From: Taiwanofungus camphoratus | Taxonomy: Eukaryota > Basidiomycota > Agaricomycetes > Polyporales > Taiwanofungaceae | Length of the DNA: 64,000 nt | NCBI GenBank assembly: GCA_003999685.1 | Contig: CP021229.1 | Span: 310,001-374,000 of the forward strand | Direction of reading: 5' to 3' | In this document: in pieces, positions 22,725 through 34,309 of the stretch | How the letters are laid out: every line of letters starts with the position of its first letter | How positions within the stretch are numbered: position 1 is the stretch's first letter | Made by a program: the position numbers and the translations under genes | The notes under the pieces: generated by a model | What the model was told of the DNA's origin: nothing | Database searches by the model: none | Seen by the model: the letters and a program-made list of their open reading frames with translations, nothing else

Positions 22725-25700
22725 ATGACAACACTCTTACCAACTTTCATCGGTCACGATTCCGGAAGTATTCCAGAACCCGACATCGAGCCTGATATCG
22801 ACTGGAAGAATGGCATTCGCAGACAGATCGAGGATGGCATGCAGCATATGGTCAACGGCGCTAGAACGCGCCGCGACGAGCAGCTGAGTCAATATGTTAT
22901 GGATCCTGTCCGAAAGGATGAGATAACTCGGGAATATATGGACACCATGTCAACTTTTCGTCGGCTAGCGCACGAGCAATACATGGGGTTGTTAGAGCGC
23001 GAGAGACAGCAGCGTCGATGGACAACAGGGAAGAAGTTGGATGACATATGGTCTGAGGCGTTGGTTCGGGAACAGCAAGGACTCCTGGATGCTATACAAA
23101 GGAAGGGCAGCACGCGGGAACCGGATGGAACCAGTGTCACAGGAACTTTTCACGAACAGATCGAAGATATGGCTGGGCCCTCCAGGGCAGGTGAGCTCGA
23201 CACCAGCAATGGATCGTCAGAGGCAAATCGTGACTTGCGTTCTGTTTATCGAGGAGATGATGGGGAGCGTCCTCCAAATTCGCACCAAAGTGTACGCAGC
23301 GAGCACACTAAGTTTTCAAACCCGGCCAGGTCAAGCTATTTGTCTCGGGCCTTGGCGGAGTCGGCGGCTTCCTTCGATGACGGATCGGAAGCATCGTCGT
23401 CGCATACGATGATGTCTGATTCTGATGGAGCGCAGCTCGGCAGGCGACAGAGCGCGAGTTCTGTGTCTATGGGCGGCACGTCAGAGGTCTGGCGACCTGC
23501 GGTACAGTATCGTCCGTATGATATGCCTGGCTTTTCGAAGGCATTCGCGCACGCTACCGCGATGGCGGAGCCAGATGGGAGCCCATTCAGCCAAGACAGC
23601 CCTGCAAGCGGAGTCTCGCGACGTGTTTCGCGATCAAACAGCATTCGTTCAAACGTTGGACTCCAGCCTGAAGAAGACGTTGACGTGGCTTCCTATGCAC
23701 ACAGAGAGAAAGTCGAGATCCATGCTGCCGAAGAGCAATGGAGACCAATGACGAGGGCAAGGGAAAAACAGCGGGATACCCAAGGGCCACAACTTCGGCC
23801 TCAAATTTCTGCTAGTGACTTCCACTCTCGCCGTATGGATGATCGTTCGCAGGTGTTAAATCCCATGTTCTCAAGTTCTTCTCAGTATCCTCGAACGCCG
23901 GATAGTCCTTATTCCTCTCGCCCGAGTCCTGGAGCTAGTGGGTATTTTCCAGACACGTCAGAACCTGTAGGCACTCCTATACGTTCGTCCAGTCGCATCG
24001 TGTCCACGCCTCAAGGATCACCGGAGGATATGCGGTACCAACAAGCGAATATGAACGCAGGTCGAACGTTGATACCCAAGACCTCCTTCACGGTGGATAA
24101 CGACATCAGACAGTCTCAGAGTCCTACCACACGAAGATATCATAGCCCTCACGGCACTCCAATCACTCCAGTTGCTGGTGCAAGCAGGCCGATTCCACTC
24201 CGACGATCATTTATAGTTGATGATGATACCCGGCAACCGCAGTCGAGTCCTAACACACAAGATTTGTACGGCTCTGGGAGTCTCCCAAGGAGTACTCGAC
24301 GTGATTCTATTGGTGGGCGTTCTCTCCGGTCCCAGTCTTCGAGGCAAGAGTTCCGCGTTCGAACGGACGCTGATGTTATCGATCGTCGAAGACTGCCGAC
24401 ATATGATGAACAGTCACTGGACTCCGACGAGTTTGACAGTGATGGGGAAGACTACGGGTATGATGTGGAGGCTTTGGACGGGAGACGGGAAGAACAGGTA
24501 AGACAGATGGAGGAGGAAGCCTTGAGGATGGCAGAAGAAGCTGAGAGAAGGGCAGCAGAGGCAAGACGAAAGGAGGAGGAAGTAAAGCGGCAGGCAGAAG
24601 AAGCGAAGCGAAAAGAGGATGAAATAAGGCGGAAGGAAGTAGAAGTGAGGCGAAAGGAGCAGGAGGCGAAGAGAAAAGAGGAGGAGGCGAGACGAAAGGA
24701 GCAAGAAGTGAGGGAGGAAGCTAGGCGGAGAGACGAAGAATTCAGAAGGAGAGAGGAAGAATTGCGCAAACGCGAAGAGGAAGTCCAGCGCAAGGAACGA
24801 GAAGCAAAGCTCAAGGAGGAACAGAGACTGAAGGAGGAACAGAGGCTGAAGGAAGAACAGAGGTTGAGGGAAGAGCGGAGACTCAAGGAGGAACAGAGGC
24901 AACGGGAAGAGCAGAGGCTAACGGAAGAACAAAGAGTGAAGACGCAAGACGACTTTCGTAGACAACAGGAAGAGCTCTGGCGTCGCGCTGAAGAACGAAA
25001 GAGGCAAGATAGCATCGACAGCCTTGATAGCAGTCGGCCGACGATATCTCCGCGCTCTTCAACGTCCTCTTCGGGTCCATGGCCTATTCCTGGGCGCAGT
25101 GGTTCGACTACAAGCAATGCGTCCACTGATCGAAGTAGCACAGCTTCGTCTAGTTTCGGGAGCTCGCCGAGTTCGGCCTGGTCAGCGTCCGGTCGATCCA
25201 ACACCTCGACCAACACACAGGCTTCCGGTTCCGGACGAACATCGAGCACTCCTACTTCTAGCGCAAAGCCCAATCCTGGAGGATGGAAGACGACAAGTTC
25301 TGTTCCTGCCGCGACGCCCAGCAATAATTATAAGCCATCGGCTTCTCCTTCTAACTCAGGTGTAACCGCAGAGGAAGAGGAGGCATGGAAACGCCGGCAA
25401 AAGGAGCAAGCGAGAAAGCAGCAAGAGCAGTTTCAGCGGATGCAGGAGCAGGCGGAAAGAGAGAGACAGGCGAAGACGGTGAAGCAGTTAACCAAGGAGG
25501 AAGTCGTCCAGTTATTCGAAGAACACGAGCGCCGATGGACCAGGTTGACGGCCATGGACGTGCTCAGTTGGCATACTTTCCCGTGGCCCATGCTCAAAAC
25601 TCCTGAGTCTCCAGAGGATTTGACAACTATCGCAATCAGTGCTTACATTTTCTCACCACACTATCCCGGTGACAAGTCCAAATCAGATAAAGATCGCATC

Positions 25701-25865
25701 AAGGACCACATCAAAAGGTGGCATCCTGATCGGTTTGAGACGAAATTACTGCCGAAAGTGCGTGAAGACGATCGGGAAAAGGTCAAGCAAGGTGCAGGAC
25801 TTGTAGCAAGAAATTTGAATGAATTGTTAACGCGTTCTTCAAATGCCAATGACTTCTTTTCATAA
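22725..25865 (+). CDS. Large charged coiled-coil protein with J-like/NFKBIL1-like C-terminus
   Basis: Single-exon gene, 1046 aa, starting at ATG 22725 (MTTLLPTFIGHDSG); the frame is open slightly upstream but without ATG. The N-terminal 110 residues are mixed-charge. Residues about 150-590 are Ser/Pro-rich and probably disordered. About 600-770 is a near-continuous Glu/Arg/Lys coiled coil (EEARRKEQEVREEARRRDEE type). It is followed by a Ser/Thr-rich linker and a conserved end with HIKRWHPDRF then NLNELLTR. That RWHPD(R/K)F block resembles the C-terminus of NFKBIL1-like and J-domain-like proteins in many fungi. The function is unknown. The purity of the frame indicates a real gene. The coiled coil is locally repetitive at DNA level (GGAGGAACAGAG units near 24810-24900). 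Confidence 0.88.
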   Translation: MTTLLPTFIGHDSGSIPEPDIEPDIDWKNGIRRQIEDGMQHMVNGARTRRDEQLSQYVMDPVRKDEITREYMDTMSTFRRLAHEQYMGLLERERQQRRWTTGKKLDDIWSEALVREQQGLLDAIQRKGSTREPDGTSVTGTFHEQIEDMAGPSRAGELDTSNGSSEANRDLRSVYRGDDGERPPNSHQSVRSEHTKFSNPARSSYLSRALAESAASFDDGSEASSSHTMMSDSDGAQLGRRQSASSVSMGGTSEVWRPAVQYRPYDMPGFSKAFAHATAMAEPDGSPFSQDSPASGVSRRVSRSNSIRSNVGLQPEEDVDVASYAHREKVEIHAAEEQWRPMTRAREKQRDTQGPQLRPQISASDFHSRRMDDRSQVLNPMFSSSSQYPRTPDSPYSSRPSPGASGYFPDTSEPVGTPIRSSSRIVSTPQGSPEDMRYQQANMNAGRTLIPKTSFTVDNDIRQSQSPTTRRYHSPHGTPITPVAGASRPIPLRRSFIVDDDTRQPQSSPNTQDLYGSGSLPRSTRRDSIGGRSLRSQSSRQEFRVRTDADVIDRRRLPTYDEQSLDSDEFDSDGEDYGYDVEALDGRREEQVRQMEEEALRMAEEAERRAAEARRKEEEVKRQAEEAKRKEDEIRRKEVEVRRKEQEAKRKEEEARRKEQEVREEARRRDEEFRRREEELRKREEEVQRKEREAKLKEEQRLKEEQRLKEEQRLREERRLKEEQRQREEQRLTEEQRVKTQDDFRRQQEELWRRAEERKRQDSIDSLDSSRPTISPRSSTSSSGPWPIPGRSGSTTSNASTDRSSTASSSFGSSPSSAWSASGRSNTSTNTQASGSGRTSSTPTSSAKPNPGGWKTTSSVPAATPSNNYKPSASPSNSGVTAEEEEAWKRRQKEQARKQQEQFQRMQEQAERERQAKTVKQLTKEEVVQLFEEHERRWTRLTAMDVLSWHTFPWPMLKTPESPEDLTTIAISAYIFSPHYPGDKSKSDKDRIKDHIKRWHPDRFETKLLPKVREDDREKVKQGAGLVARNLNELLTRSSNANDFFS

Positions 25866-27239
25866 CTAAAGGAGTAAGCCCCGCTTTCATCGCTCGAGAT
25901 GCGCTCACCTGACTTCTCCTCACAGCTTATAAGCAACATGTACTTTGATACCCCACTCATGCAATGTAATGACTAGCATTCAACCATCACTAAATTTATC
26001 ATGATGTATTGGTCTGTATACCGATAATTTTGCAAATGGTCAAGATCCGAGGCTTGGGAACATTAATGTGATCGAATGTAGCAGTTTAAAGGACTGTAGA
26101 GTCGAACTGTGCACTCACACTTTACAAAGTAAACTGACAATTATTTGAGACTGGTAAATCATCCAGATGGGGTTGTGCCAAAGGTAATGCCGCAGATGGC
26201 GGGAAACTTTCTGGGTGCGCATATAGTGAGTAGGAAGACATGATGCGGACGTGGAAAAGCCTCCAACGCCTGACATGGGACATAGAGACGACAGCATCAG
26301 TCTACGAACAGCGGTCAAGGGCAGTATGAGTCAACCTACGAGTTGCCACATCTGGCAAGGTAATATGTGGACTCTTGTTTGGCTGTCTGACGTTTTATAC
26401 CGAGTGATCCAGTATACAGTCAATAGTCACACTTGACACGGTCGATAAAGCCCCGCCAAATGAATATAATCGTCTTCGTGATAACATAACGCCCGGTGCT
26501 TACCAGCAGATAGAGGAAAACAGATACCAGGAACCGATGTTACGGAAGCACGAGCTTCAGTGGCACACCGTAATCCGCGGCAAAATTGACGGCATTGCAG
26601 GTGAAAACATCAAAGAATCAAGGAAATGCAATGATCGAGGGAGATTTCTACGTTTTGAGCGCTATTGTTTCACCGGCTAGTCTGAGGAATTCAGCGAAGC
26701 CAGTCACCAGGCATGGACGGTTCGGAGTGTTTCTCGCGGATTGGAATCATTCATATGGGATCGATGTATGCATTGGTATCAGCTATGCATTCGGTCCGAA
26801 AACACACAATGTTAAATTGTGATCTACTAACTTGTGGGTTACCTGGGAGACAAGTACTGTGCACAGGCAGAAGGAGGTGTAAAAAGAGACGCGGCGGCGT
26901 TACAGACCTATTACCTGGACGCGGTCACGACCGTTACCTTATGCACGTGATCGTTCCTAATACTGACACAACGGAAATCGAACCAAGCACTTTTGGAATG
27001 ATGCATCCAAAGCTGAGACGGTAGAGATGTTTAATAGCGCGTGCATACCGCATAGAGCCTTGACGATTACAGGACGTAATCTACACCTAGTACTACATAG
27101 TAAGCCATTTGATATAGGGAGAAAGCTCGAGTATCTTGATTTGGGTCCTATGACCACAGATTCTAACACAACAGAATACATCATGTCCTTTGACGCGTCA
27201 ACGTCCTCACTGTCTTTTTACTTGTGCTCACAGATGATG
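25866..27239. other. Intergenic region, nothing recognised
   Basis: About 1.4 kb between the convergent coiled-coil gene and the J-domain remnant. Small open frames on both strands (all under about 105 codons) have no recognisable motif. No repeat ends seen. Confidence 0.5.
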
Positions 27240-28474
27240 AACGTAGCATGCCATACATTGACAAGGGGCATTCCTGCAGACGTAACGAGGGACTGGAATG
27301 AATAGACGTCCTCATTAAATAATAGTTGCGAGATGATCAACGGGATACAGACTCTGACTGCTTCATTATACTCAGTGCTTGCTTGCTGGAGCACCTTCCT
27401 ATTCTTTGCTTTGACACGTCTGCACATGTCTCAGGTTAGCCAGGCTGTTTCTGGGCCGGAATATTGAAGATCCCTACTTGCAAGCAGAACGGGTACCTGC
27501 TGCTGTTGTTTCTCGGTTGATCACATCTGAGAAGTCTCGAGAAGTCTGAAAATTGGTCCAAAACTCATAGAAGGCTTTAGCAGAACCATCAGTAGCATTT
27601 CTGGCGCCTCGTCCCAAGGTCCAGCGAGTAACAGAGCTCCCAAAAGTTGGAAATGGTACACTGAACCTTGCCGGTTCATTTTGAGCGATAAGTGCAAATA
27701 TGTTGCGATACAGTGTGTAGAAGCTCTGCATATGCAGGTCAGCGACTTAATTTGAGAATAGAAAAAAAGCAATTGGTACATGATGTCCGTCCCCAAACAA
27801 GTCTGATTCTGGTGAAAGAACGTGGAAAAACACGATGTCCTCAACAGTCAGATCACCACGATGTGTGTTTTCAGGGAAGGTATTAGATGGAGAGCGGGGA
27901 GACCATTGCCCGTCGGGCGCGAAAGGTCTGCGAAATTCGGATACTGAAGATCTGCGGAAAGTTGGTCTTGAGGCGGACTGTTTTGGATAGGCCTTGGTCG
28001 TTTCTGGACGCAGAAAGCCGGGCATCGTAGAAGTGACCTCTTCTGCTTCAACAAGAGGTCCAGGAGCTCTCGAAGCCTTCTCACTATCATATATTGCTCG
28101 AGCCTATTTGTCTGTAAATTCAGACACACAGGAACCAATAGGAGCCGCTCGTCCTCGCCTGCTGATTGCTCAAAGTCTGATGCATACCATTCATAGATTG
28201 TGAAATGGTCAACTAAAAAGCTTGGTTTTTTTTACCTAGTATGCCTGCTTTATTAAATCACCGAGTGGCACCCTCGGCGTCGTCTACGTTCTTGTCCGGG
28301 TGGTGGAGCAAAGCTAATTTGCAAAATGCGACCTTATTGCACAGTCAGTATTTTGCAAACGAGATTCATAAGAATTCAACCACGAACTGCAACCTAAGGG
28401 CCAGCACATACCTTGATTTCTTCAGCAGTGGCACTTTCCTCCACGCCGAGCATGGTGTAATGGTCTCTCAACAT
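27240..28474 (-). pseudogene. J-domain (Jjj1/DNAJC21-like) gene, apparently decayed
   Basis: Predicted minus-strand exons: 28412-28474 (MLRDHYTMLGVEESATAEEI), 28262-28332 (LALLHHPDKNVDDAEGATR, with the HPD that activates Hsp70), a block near 28030-28115 (ARAIYDSEKASR), a block ending at 27780 (GDLTVEDIVFF..GDGHH), about 27497-27725 (SFYTLYRNIFALIAQNE...FYEFWTNFQTSRDF) and 27353-27419 (RVKAKNRKVLQQASTEYNEA). This order is that of Jjj1/DNAJC21, a ribosome-biogenesis J protein. The expected AYEVLSD segment is not recognisable. An in-frame TAG precedes ARAIYD, and the usual C-terminal zinc finger is absent. I infer a decaying paralogue. An unusual but functional splice form is the alternative. 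Confidence 0.6.
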
Positions 28475-28760
28475 GAATTGAACATTGTCGTCGACGTAAC
28501 GAGCTGTGGATTCAGTAGCACTCATTTCAATTCAGTGTTCAAACCATTCACTGGATATGCCAGGACAAGGGACAAGCAGAGACTCAGCCATACATTGTCA
28601 TTCATCTATTTTGTCCCAGGATGTCTTGGCAGTCACCACATACACTTCTCAAGAATTTGTCACTGCCTGATTAAGTATCGCTGGTGGCAGAGGGTCATAC
28701 AGCACGCTACAACAAGTACTTTGATTGAAACATTTGAATGGATAATGGAATGAGTCGATT

Positions 28761-28772
28761 TGGATGATCGTA
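28761..28772. repeat. Probable target-site duplication of LINE 2, left copy
   Basis: TGGATGATCGTA, repeated exactly at 51719-51730. The left copy is followed by TGGATGGATGG, which would be a short tandem-repeat 3' tail of the minus-strand LINE. A chance 12-bp match between the two flanks is unlikely but not excluded. Confidence 0.6.
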
Positions 28773-29287
28773 TGGATGGATGGAATCAATTAGCGTGCTT
28801 CAGGCGCATAAGCGCCTATGGTGCACGATCTACTGTAGCTACTATGAGTGAATATCTACTCCCACCTCAACGTTAATTACTAATAATGTACTATGTACCG
28901 TAAAAAATTGATATATATTTGTATGTTTGCCTATGTCTGGCAATTAAATGCAAGAGAGCCCGGTTCTAAACCTGCCGTCCTTTACAATACGATGGTATTG
29001 TGGATCTAGTCTCTTGCGGCGGCAGGAAGCCGGTCGGTGGTCCTCCACCTCCCGTCAAAACTCCCCGGATCTCTGACATAGATAAGCATGCAAAAATATA
29101 CCACAATATGGATGTAATGGCAAGACTGAAATGTGTGACTATATGTAATGGTGTCGAGGTGGTGGTAAGATCAAGAAAGACTGGATTGCGGGCCCGAGGA
29201 TGCGAGCGGCTACGACACGAATGTCGTACAATTGAAAGTGCCGTGGCATTGGAACTGGAGGTGGTGATCTGTAATGGATGGACATAG
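28773..29287 (-). other. LINE 2 3' untranslated region
   Basis: Between the ORF2 stop (TAA at 29288-29290) and the presumed 3' end. The left end is set by the 12-bp duplication; if that is coincidental, the LINE may end nearer 28900. No gene; the plus-strand frame 29000-29287 is a shadow. Confidence 0.5.
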
Positions 29288-29500
29288 TTACCTTTGATAG
29301 TGGGTGAAGCGCCCTGTGTTACGAGCAAATGTTGCCGTAGCCTTGAAGTGTTTTCTGTTACCTAGTACCGTTTTCACTGAGTTAGCTCCTCTTCCGATGG
29401 CTATTCTGAGCGCACGGCATTGTTCTTGATAACGCCTGCAGAAGAATAGGAAATGGTTGACTGTTTCTGGGGCACAACATGTTTCGCATAAGGCCGATTG
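29288..29500 (-). pseudogene. LINE 2 ORF2 end: C-terminal CCHC motif
   Basis: Last part of ORF2 with SALCETCCAPETVNHFLFFC, the C-X2-C..H..C motif that follows RNase H in many LINEs. It reads directly on from IKQQQ at 30074 when the solo LTR is ignored. Ends at TAA 29288-29290. Confidence 0.87.
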
Positions 29501-30073
29501 TGTTACAAGGCGGTAATGGTGCGAACATACATTTTCATTTCTCTTCACTATACCGGACTAGCGGGTCGTGTACACTTACAATTATCACCATTATTCCTGA
29601 CAGGCTGACTGTCACCTGCTTAGTTATGGACTGTTCCTCGGAAGGGACCACTCGGGCCTCTGACTTATGGATGCTTAGGTGCTGGTACCCGTGGGGGTGA
29701 GGGCTGGCTTGCCCTAAACCCACCATAGTACTTAAGGGGTTGGCTCACTGCGGAGCACCCCAATCTTGTCCTCCTTAGTTACATCGTGTACTTTGGTGCT
29801 GTTGTTACCATTTGTACTCTACGACTGGGCTTAGACCCCTATACCTTCGTCTATTCAACGGGTCGCCTTAAGACCATCTATATCCTTGTGACTACACTAG
29901 GACTTAGGCTGTGACTTAGCCCGCAACTCTCTCGAGACCGTTGGGCTAGCGGTTGAAGACTTAGACGTGTACTCATCATCAGCCGGGCTGACTCCTTGTC
30001 TGCACTTCACGCCTGACTACTCAACAATTCCCCATCACGGTAGTCACCTACGGGTGTAGACTCCTCCGTAACA
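29501..30073 (+). mobile_element. Solo LTR of the Gypsy-3 family
   Basis: 573-bp LTR, TGTTACAAGG...CCGTAACA, in the opposite orientation to the two LTRs of Gypsy-3 (53841-60410) and clearly similar to them, with a perfect 5-bp duplication GATTG (29496-29500 and 30074-30078). It lies in the 3' end of LINE 2 ORF2. Only the LTR remains. Confidence 0.93.
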
Positions 30074-30678
30074 GATTGCTGCTGCTTGATCTTCTTGAGA
30101 AAGCCATTGAGTCCAATGATTTCAGTGCGTAGTTGAATTAGGATGCTAGCTTCTTGACGACTGAGGGAAGTTAGTGCTTTGAACGTGCTATGGTTTGGTA
30201 AATCCGGGTCGACTTTGGCCATCTTTTGGTACCATGGCAATTGTTTCCATTGATTGATCCACTCCTTTCGACACTTCGCCTGGTGTGCTGCCTTCATCGC
30301 AGCGATGCTCTTCGGTAGTCATTTGTGCAGTAGCGCAGGAAGATATTCACGGCTTGAGTTAAGGTTCCTGGCAGCCTTTTTAGCTTCTTCATCAATGTAT
30401 TCATTACCTGGTACATTGTGGTGACCAGGTGTCCAGGCAATATGAATGTGAAGGCCAGGGTATTCTTGATGTAGCTGGTGAATTTCTTTGTGGACGGCAT
30501 CCAGAAGATATTGTGCCGGTTGTTTGACATTCTTCTCTGATGCTGAGATGATGGGTTGATTGTCTAGCGCTAGGAGAATAGAACGCACACGGTGTTTCAG
30601 TGTTCTTACATGTTGTCTAGCTAGATGCACCGAGAGCAGTACTCCCACTGTTTCTCCTTCAAATACTGTGTGTTCCGT
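30074..30678 (-). pseudogene. LINE 2 ORF2: RNase H domain, second half
   Basis: RNase H continuation: EHTVFEGETVGVLL (catalytic Glu block), ILLALDNQPIIS (Asp) and IHIAWTPGHHNVPGNEYIDEEA (His and final Asp), then a linker to the CCHC tail. An in-frame TGA at 30319-30321 reads as CGA with one C-to-T. The domain begins left of the solo LTR at 30679-31657, with YSDSSGID on the other side. Confidence 0.88.
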
Positions 30679-31657
30679 TGATAAGCGCCAGGCACTTCTA
30701 GGCCCCACAGAGCGCCCTCACTCGACCCTAGGACCTTAGTCATGGCTTCGACGCCACTCGACACGTCCGATACAGCCCGAAAAGCCACCGCGGGACTCTC
30801 CGATAGCCTCAAATCACGCCACCGCCACTCCGCCAGTTCCGGTCCGATGTTCCGGTGTACCGGTCCCTCTACGCACAATACACCACATGCAGTTGCCACT
30901 CAATGTCCTTGCACGTGACCGGTCTCGCCACTCCGATATCGCTCGATCTGCTACGACACGCCACTCGATGTACTCGATAACGCTACGGCCCCAGGTCTTG
31001 GCTTAGTATATTTCATGCCACTCCGTAGTTCGTAGTATGCAAGAAGTTAGGATGCCACTCGTACTATGCCACTCCCGATGCGCCTTACATTATAGTACAG
31101 TAGTATAAACGCGAGGTATGGTGTCTCGGAACGACAGAGAAGTTTTCCCCTATCCTGCAGAGCTCAAGAAGAGCACCTTCGATTTAGTCACCTACTGCGT
31201 TCTACTGCGTCCTTCTGTCTTCGATTACGTTTGAAGAGTTGCGTCTACTATCCGCCTTCTACAGTATCTTGAAGGGTTGCGTCTCGTCCGTCTTCGACAT
31301 CCGTTGAAGAAGTTGCATTCAGTCTTATGTCCGCCTTCAAGCCACACCGAAGGGTTGCGCTAGCATCTCTCTCTAACCCAAGTCCGCCTTCTACAGTATT
31401 TTGAAGGGTTGCGTATCAGCTAAGTTCTCACGTTTAAGTCTCTCCCTAGTATAGTACAGCATAGTAGCGCATCGAAGCTACGTCGAGCAGTCGTGACACA
31501 CGTAGAGGGTCGTCGAAGACCTTCGTAGACGTCTCTCGACCCATTTGAGATCGGGAACCCTTTGCTGCTGACTCTCCCTCCACACTAACTAGTTCTATAG
31601 CCTTCCAGCTTCTCTAGGTCATACCCAGTTGGGGTTGGAGTGTTATAGTGCGCATCA
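30679..31657 (+). mobile_element. Solo LTR of the Gypsy-1 family
   Basis: 979-bp LTR beginning TGATAAGC and ending GCGCATCA, matching the LTRs of Gypsy-1. It has a perfect 4-bp duplication CCGT (30675-30678 and 31658-31661). It sits inside the RNase H domain of LINE 2, and the reading LGPDTEHTVFEGE is restored across it. It lacks the nested insert found in the left LTR of Gypsy-1. Confidence 0.94.
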
Positions 31658-31661
31658 CCGT

Positions 31662-32449
31662 GTCTGGGCCTAAGTGATAATGAAGCGTCGGTTTGCCAGG
31701 AAGGTTGAAAATAGTTGCTGCTGTGCCTATATTGCTGTCAATTCCTGAGCTGTCGGAGTATATCATTAGGTCGTCAATGCGTATTCGAATATACTTAGCT
31801 GCTTCTTTCTTAGACTTGGCTATATGTGTTGTGAATTCGGGGGTCCAGTGAGGTGGCTTTCGCATGGGGTTCACAGATTCGATGCATTGGGGTTGAAGCC
31901 GAAACGTCTTGAGTAGTTCATGGATCGCAGACTTGTGATGTCGAGGATATAGTCTGGTGCAACATTGTACGATGGAGTGAAGTGGATGTGTTGGCGGTAG
32001 AGAGCAAAGCCGTAGACCTTCTTTAAAGCATGTGTGATTGAGTCGAATTCCTATAGGTTGGATATCGGCATGTAACTCCAAAGTGTCAGTCGCTGTGCAT
32101 TTGAAGGCTCCTGTTATGAGACAACAGGCTAATCTTTGAAGTTTACCTATACATCTGACAAAGCCAGCGGAGCCTCTAGATGATGACTGATTAGTAGCAG
32201 GGCGTGTGGGTGTAAACCATACTGGGAGGGCGTATTCGACTTTGGGGATGACGACAGATTTGTAGATGTGCTTGACATATCTGGGAGGTAAGCCGAACGA
32301 TGGTCAAGTTAGTCATTTTGCTGTCATAAGAAGTTTGGTTCCTTTCGCTGTAGCGTATTCTACATGTTGGTGCCAGTGTAGTTCTTCGTCAATGAGAACA
32401 TCTAGAAGTTTGGCTGTTTTGATGCATTTGATGGTGATCCCGTTGCGTT
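31662..32449 (-). pseudogene. LINE 2 ORF2: end of RT, thumb and start of RNase H
   Basis: Reads TRNGITIKCIKTAKLLDVLI (RT end), then FGLPPRYVKHIYKSVVIPKV, VEYALPVWF, the connection region and YSDSSGIDSNIGTAATI (RNase H first Asp). Two in-frame TGA codons (32313-32315 and 32304-32306) lie five nucleotides apart; both fit CGA with one C-to-T. Flanked by the solo LTRs at 30679-31657 and 32450-34124. Confidence 0.87.
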
Positions 32450-34124
32450 GATGAGTCCCATAGCCTCCTGGGCCCCGAATCGCGATTTTAGGAGCTTTCT
32501 AATCCCCCAACCGACCATTCTAAGACTCTGCTACAGCCTACGACAGGAGGGATAGGTTCCTATAATATTCCTAATGCCTCCTTTCCTTTCTAAACCCTTC
32601 TAACACCCTACGAAGTCTTGCAAAGTCACACGAGATGCTACGAGGTTTTGAATGCTAGCCACGAAGTCCCTAACTCCTGCTAAGTCCACTATCAGACACT
32701 GCCGGCCCTCCCATACTGTTCCATTGGATCTAGGTCCTACCTACTACGTCACTCATCCCGGGCTTAGCTAAGAAGTCTTAGCTAAGTCTCTCCTAGCTCT
32801 TGTGATTGCAGCTATCTCCGATAGGCTCTGAAATGGTCCGAAGTTCTGGAAGCTGGACTTAGGAAGCCTTGCGCACCCCATGGGTCTCGATCCTATGCCA
32901 TAAGGTCATCCTAGGGCGTATCCATATGGTCCTCCACCCAGTTAGGACACCTCCTACCCCGATTAGGCCAAGTCCCGCTGCTAGGAACTTCGTACGCTCT
33001 TAGCCCACTAAAATAGTTGATCACGGCACATGGCTGCTCTCGGATAGTCATCCCGCCCTCGTGAATGAACTTGGTCACCTTTCTACCGTACGTAGTTCCC
33101 CTGTTTCAGTTCCTATTTAGTTCCTATCCTCCTCGTGTTCACTTCGGAGCCCATGCGCTGTAGTACACATTTCGGAAGTGCAAGGATCACTTCGCGCAAG
33201 AATAGTTCACCTCATGCTCCCCTATTTAGTCAGAGGTAGTTTACTATGTACGACAGAGACCCCTCAGTGCACACTTCTCTCTTTGGAATACAAGTTCCCC
33301 TGTAACTCCGATCTCAGGAAAGCGCTGTGAGTACAACCTTAGGAACAGTCCTAAGGCCCCTAAGTCTCCACCCCAGCTCCGTTTCAGTACCTTTGAACTA
33401 TGTCTACGCTCGCGATATATCTACAAACCACGTCTATGCTTCCCGAACTACACACTATGATCCACGAAGTCGCTGTGACTTCGTGCTCTTCAGCACCTCT
33501 TATAGCACCTATCCGGTGGGCCTCCGCCTTAGTTATACCCTTAGGCTCACGTTGTGTCATCCCTACGTCCTACGAATAGCCCTACGACTCTCCCATAGCC
33601 TTCATTTCAGGCTATAGTACATCTCCCTACGCCCTCGAACTCTCCGACCTCTCCTACAGGTCTCCTACGCTAGCCAAACCTCGCCCATCTCGCTCTAACA
33701 AACCTCTAAGTCTTACGCCCTTTAGCTAACTCTAGCTAAAAGGACTTCGCAGCAGTCTCGTACCCTCTGCTGCTTAGTAGAAACTATAGTCCATTGGCTT
33801 ATTGCTCCCTAACTCCATACAGTCTACGAAGTCAGCTCGTGCGATTTAGCTAAAACTTCGAAGGACTTCGCAGAATCTCGAAGAACTTCGTGTACTTCGG
33901 AGGGCCTCGCAAGGCCTTAGGGATCGTATAGCACTTAGGAACAAGATCCTGTTGTGCAGGACCCTTGACCCCTTACTCCCCCACTTACAAAAAACAAGAC
34001 ATACAGGTTTCCCGGTATCATACAGGTTGTGGCTCCTACCTCACATCCCCACAGTTATCACACTACCTATCTCAGCCACGTTGCGGAGCACTCCCTAGGT
34101 ACCAGGGTCCCCTAGGTCGTATCA
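32450..34124 (+). mobile_element. Solo LTR, long family (about 1.67 kb), copy 1
   Basis: Begins TGATGAGTCCC and ends GGTCGTATCA, with a perfect 4-bp duplication GCGT (32446-32449 and 34125-34128). A second copy in the opposite orientation lies at 38110-39783. Removing this copy joins the LINE 2 reading KNFTR to NGITIK exactly. TG...CA ends, a short target duplication and no coding content identify a solo LTR. The 4-bp duplication and TGAT..ATCA ends recall Gypsy-1, but the sequence is a different family. The full element is not in the window. Confidence 0.85.
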
Positions 34125-34208
34125 GCGTGTAAAATTCTTTCTTTCTACTGTGCGCTTTTGTGCCAAACGAAGGCAGGTGAATTTGGAACACTCAGCTGGG
34201 GAATTGTG
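34125..34208 (-). pseudogene. LINE 2 ORF2: short RT segment between two insertions
   Basis: About 80 bp of LINE coding sequence (NSPAECSKFTCLRLAQKR.. to KNFTR) trapped between the solo LTR on its left and the Foldback-like element on its right. It supplies the RT residues missing between SHNS at 39915 and NGITIK at 32445. Confidence 0.85.
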
Positions 34209-34309
34209 GAGCCCATTCAGTGAAAAACCCCATTGCAATGGGCGAATAAACACTGAGTTTGGCCCGTTGTGAATGAGCCGTCTGACGTTGGCCGACCATT
34301 GAAACAAGC

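Noticed and set aside
24452-25324. 290-codon minus-strand frame rich in Ser/Leu/Cys opposite the coiled-coil gene
   Set aside because: Mirror frame of the Glu/Arg codon repeats on the plus strand; no independent motif.
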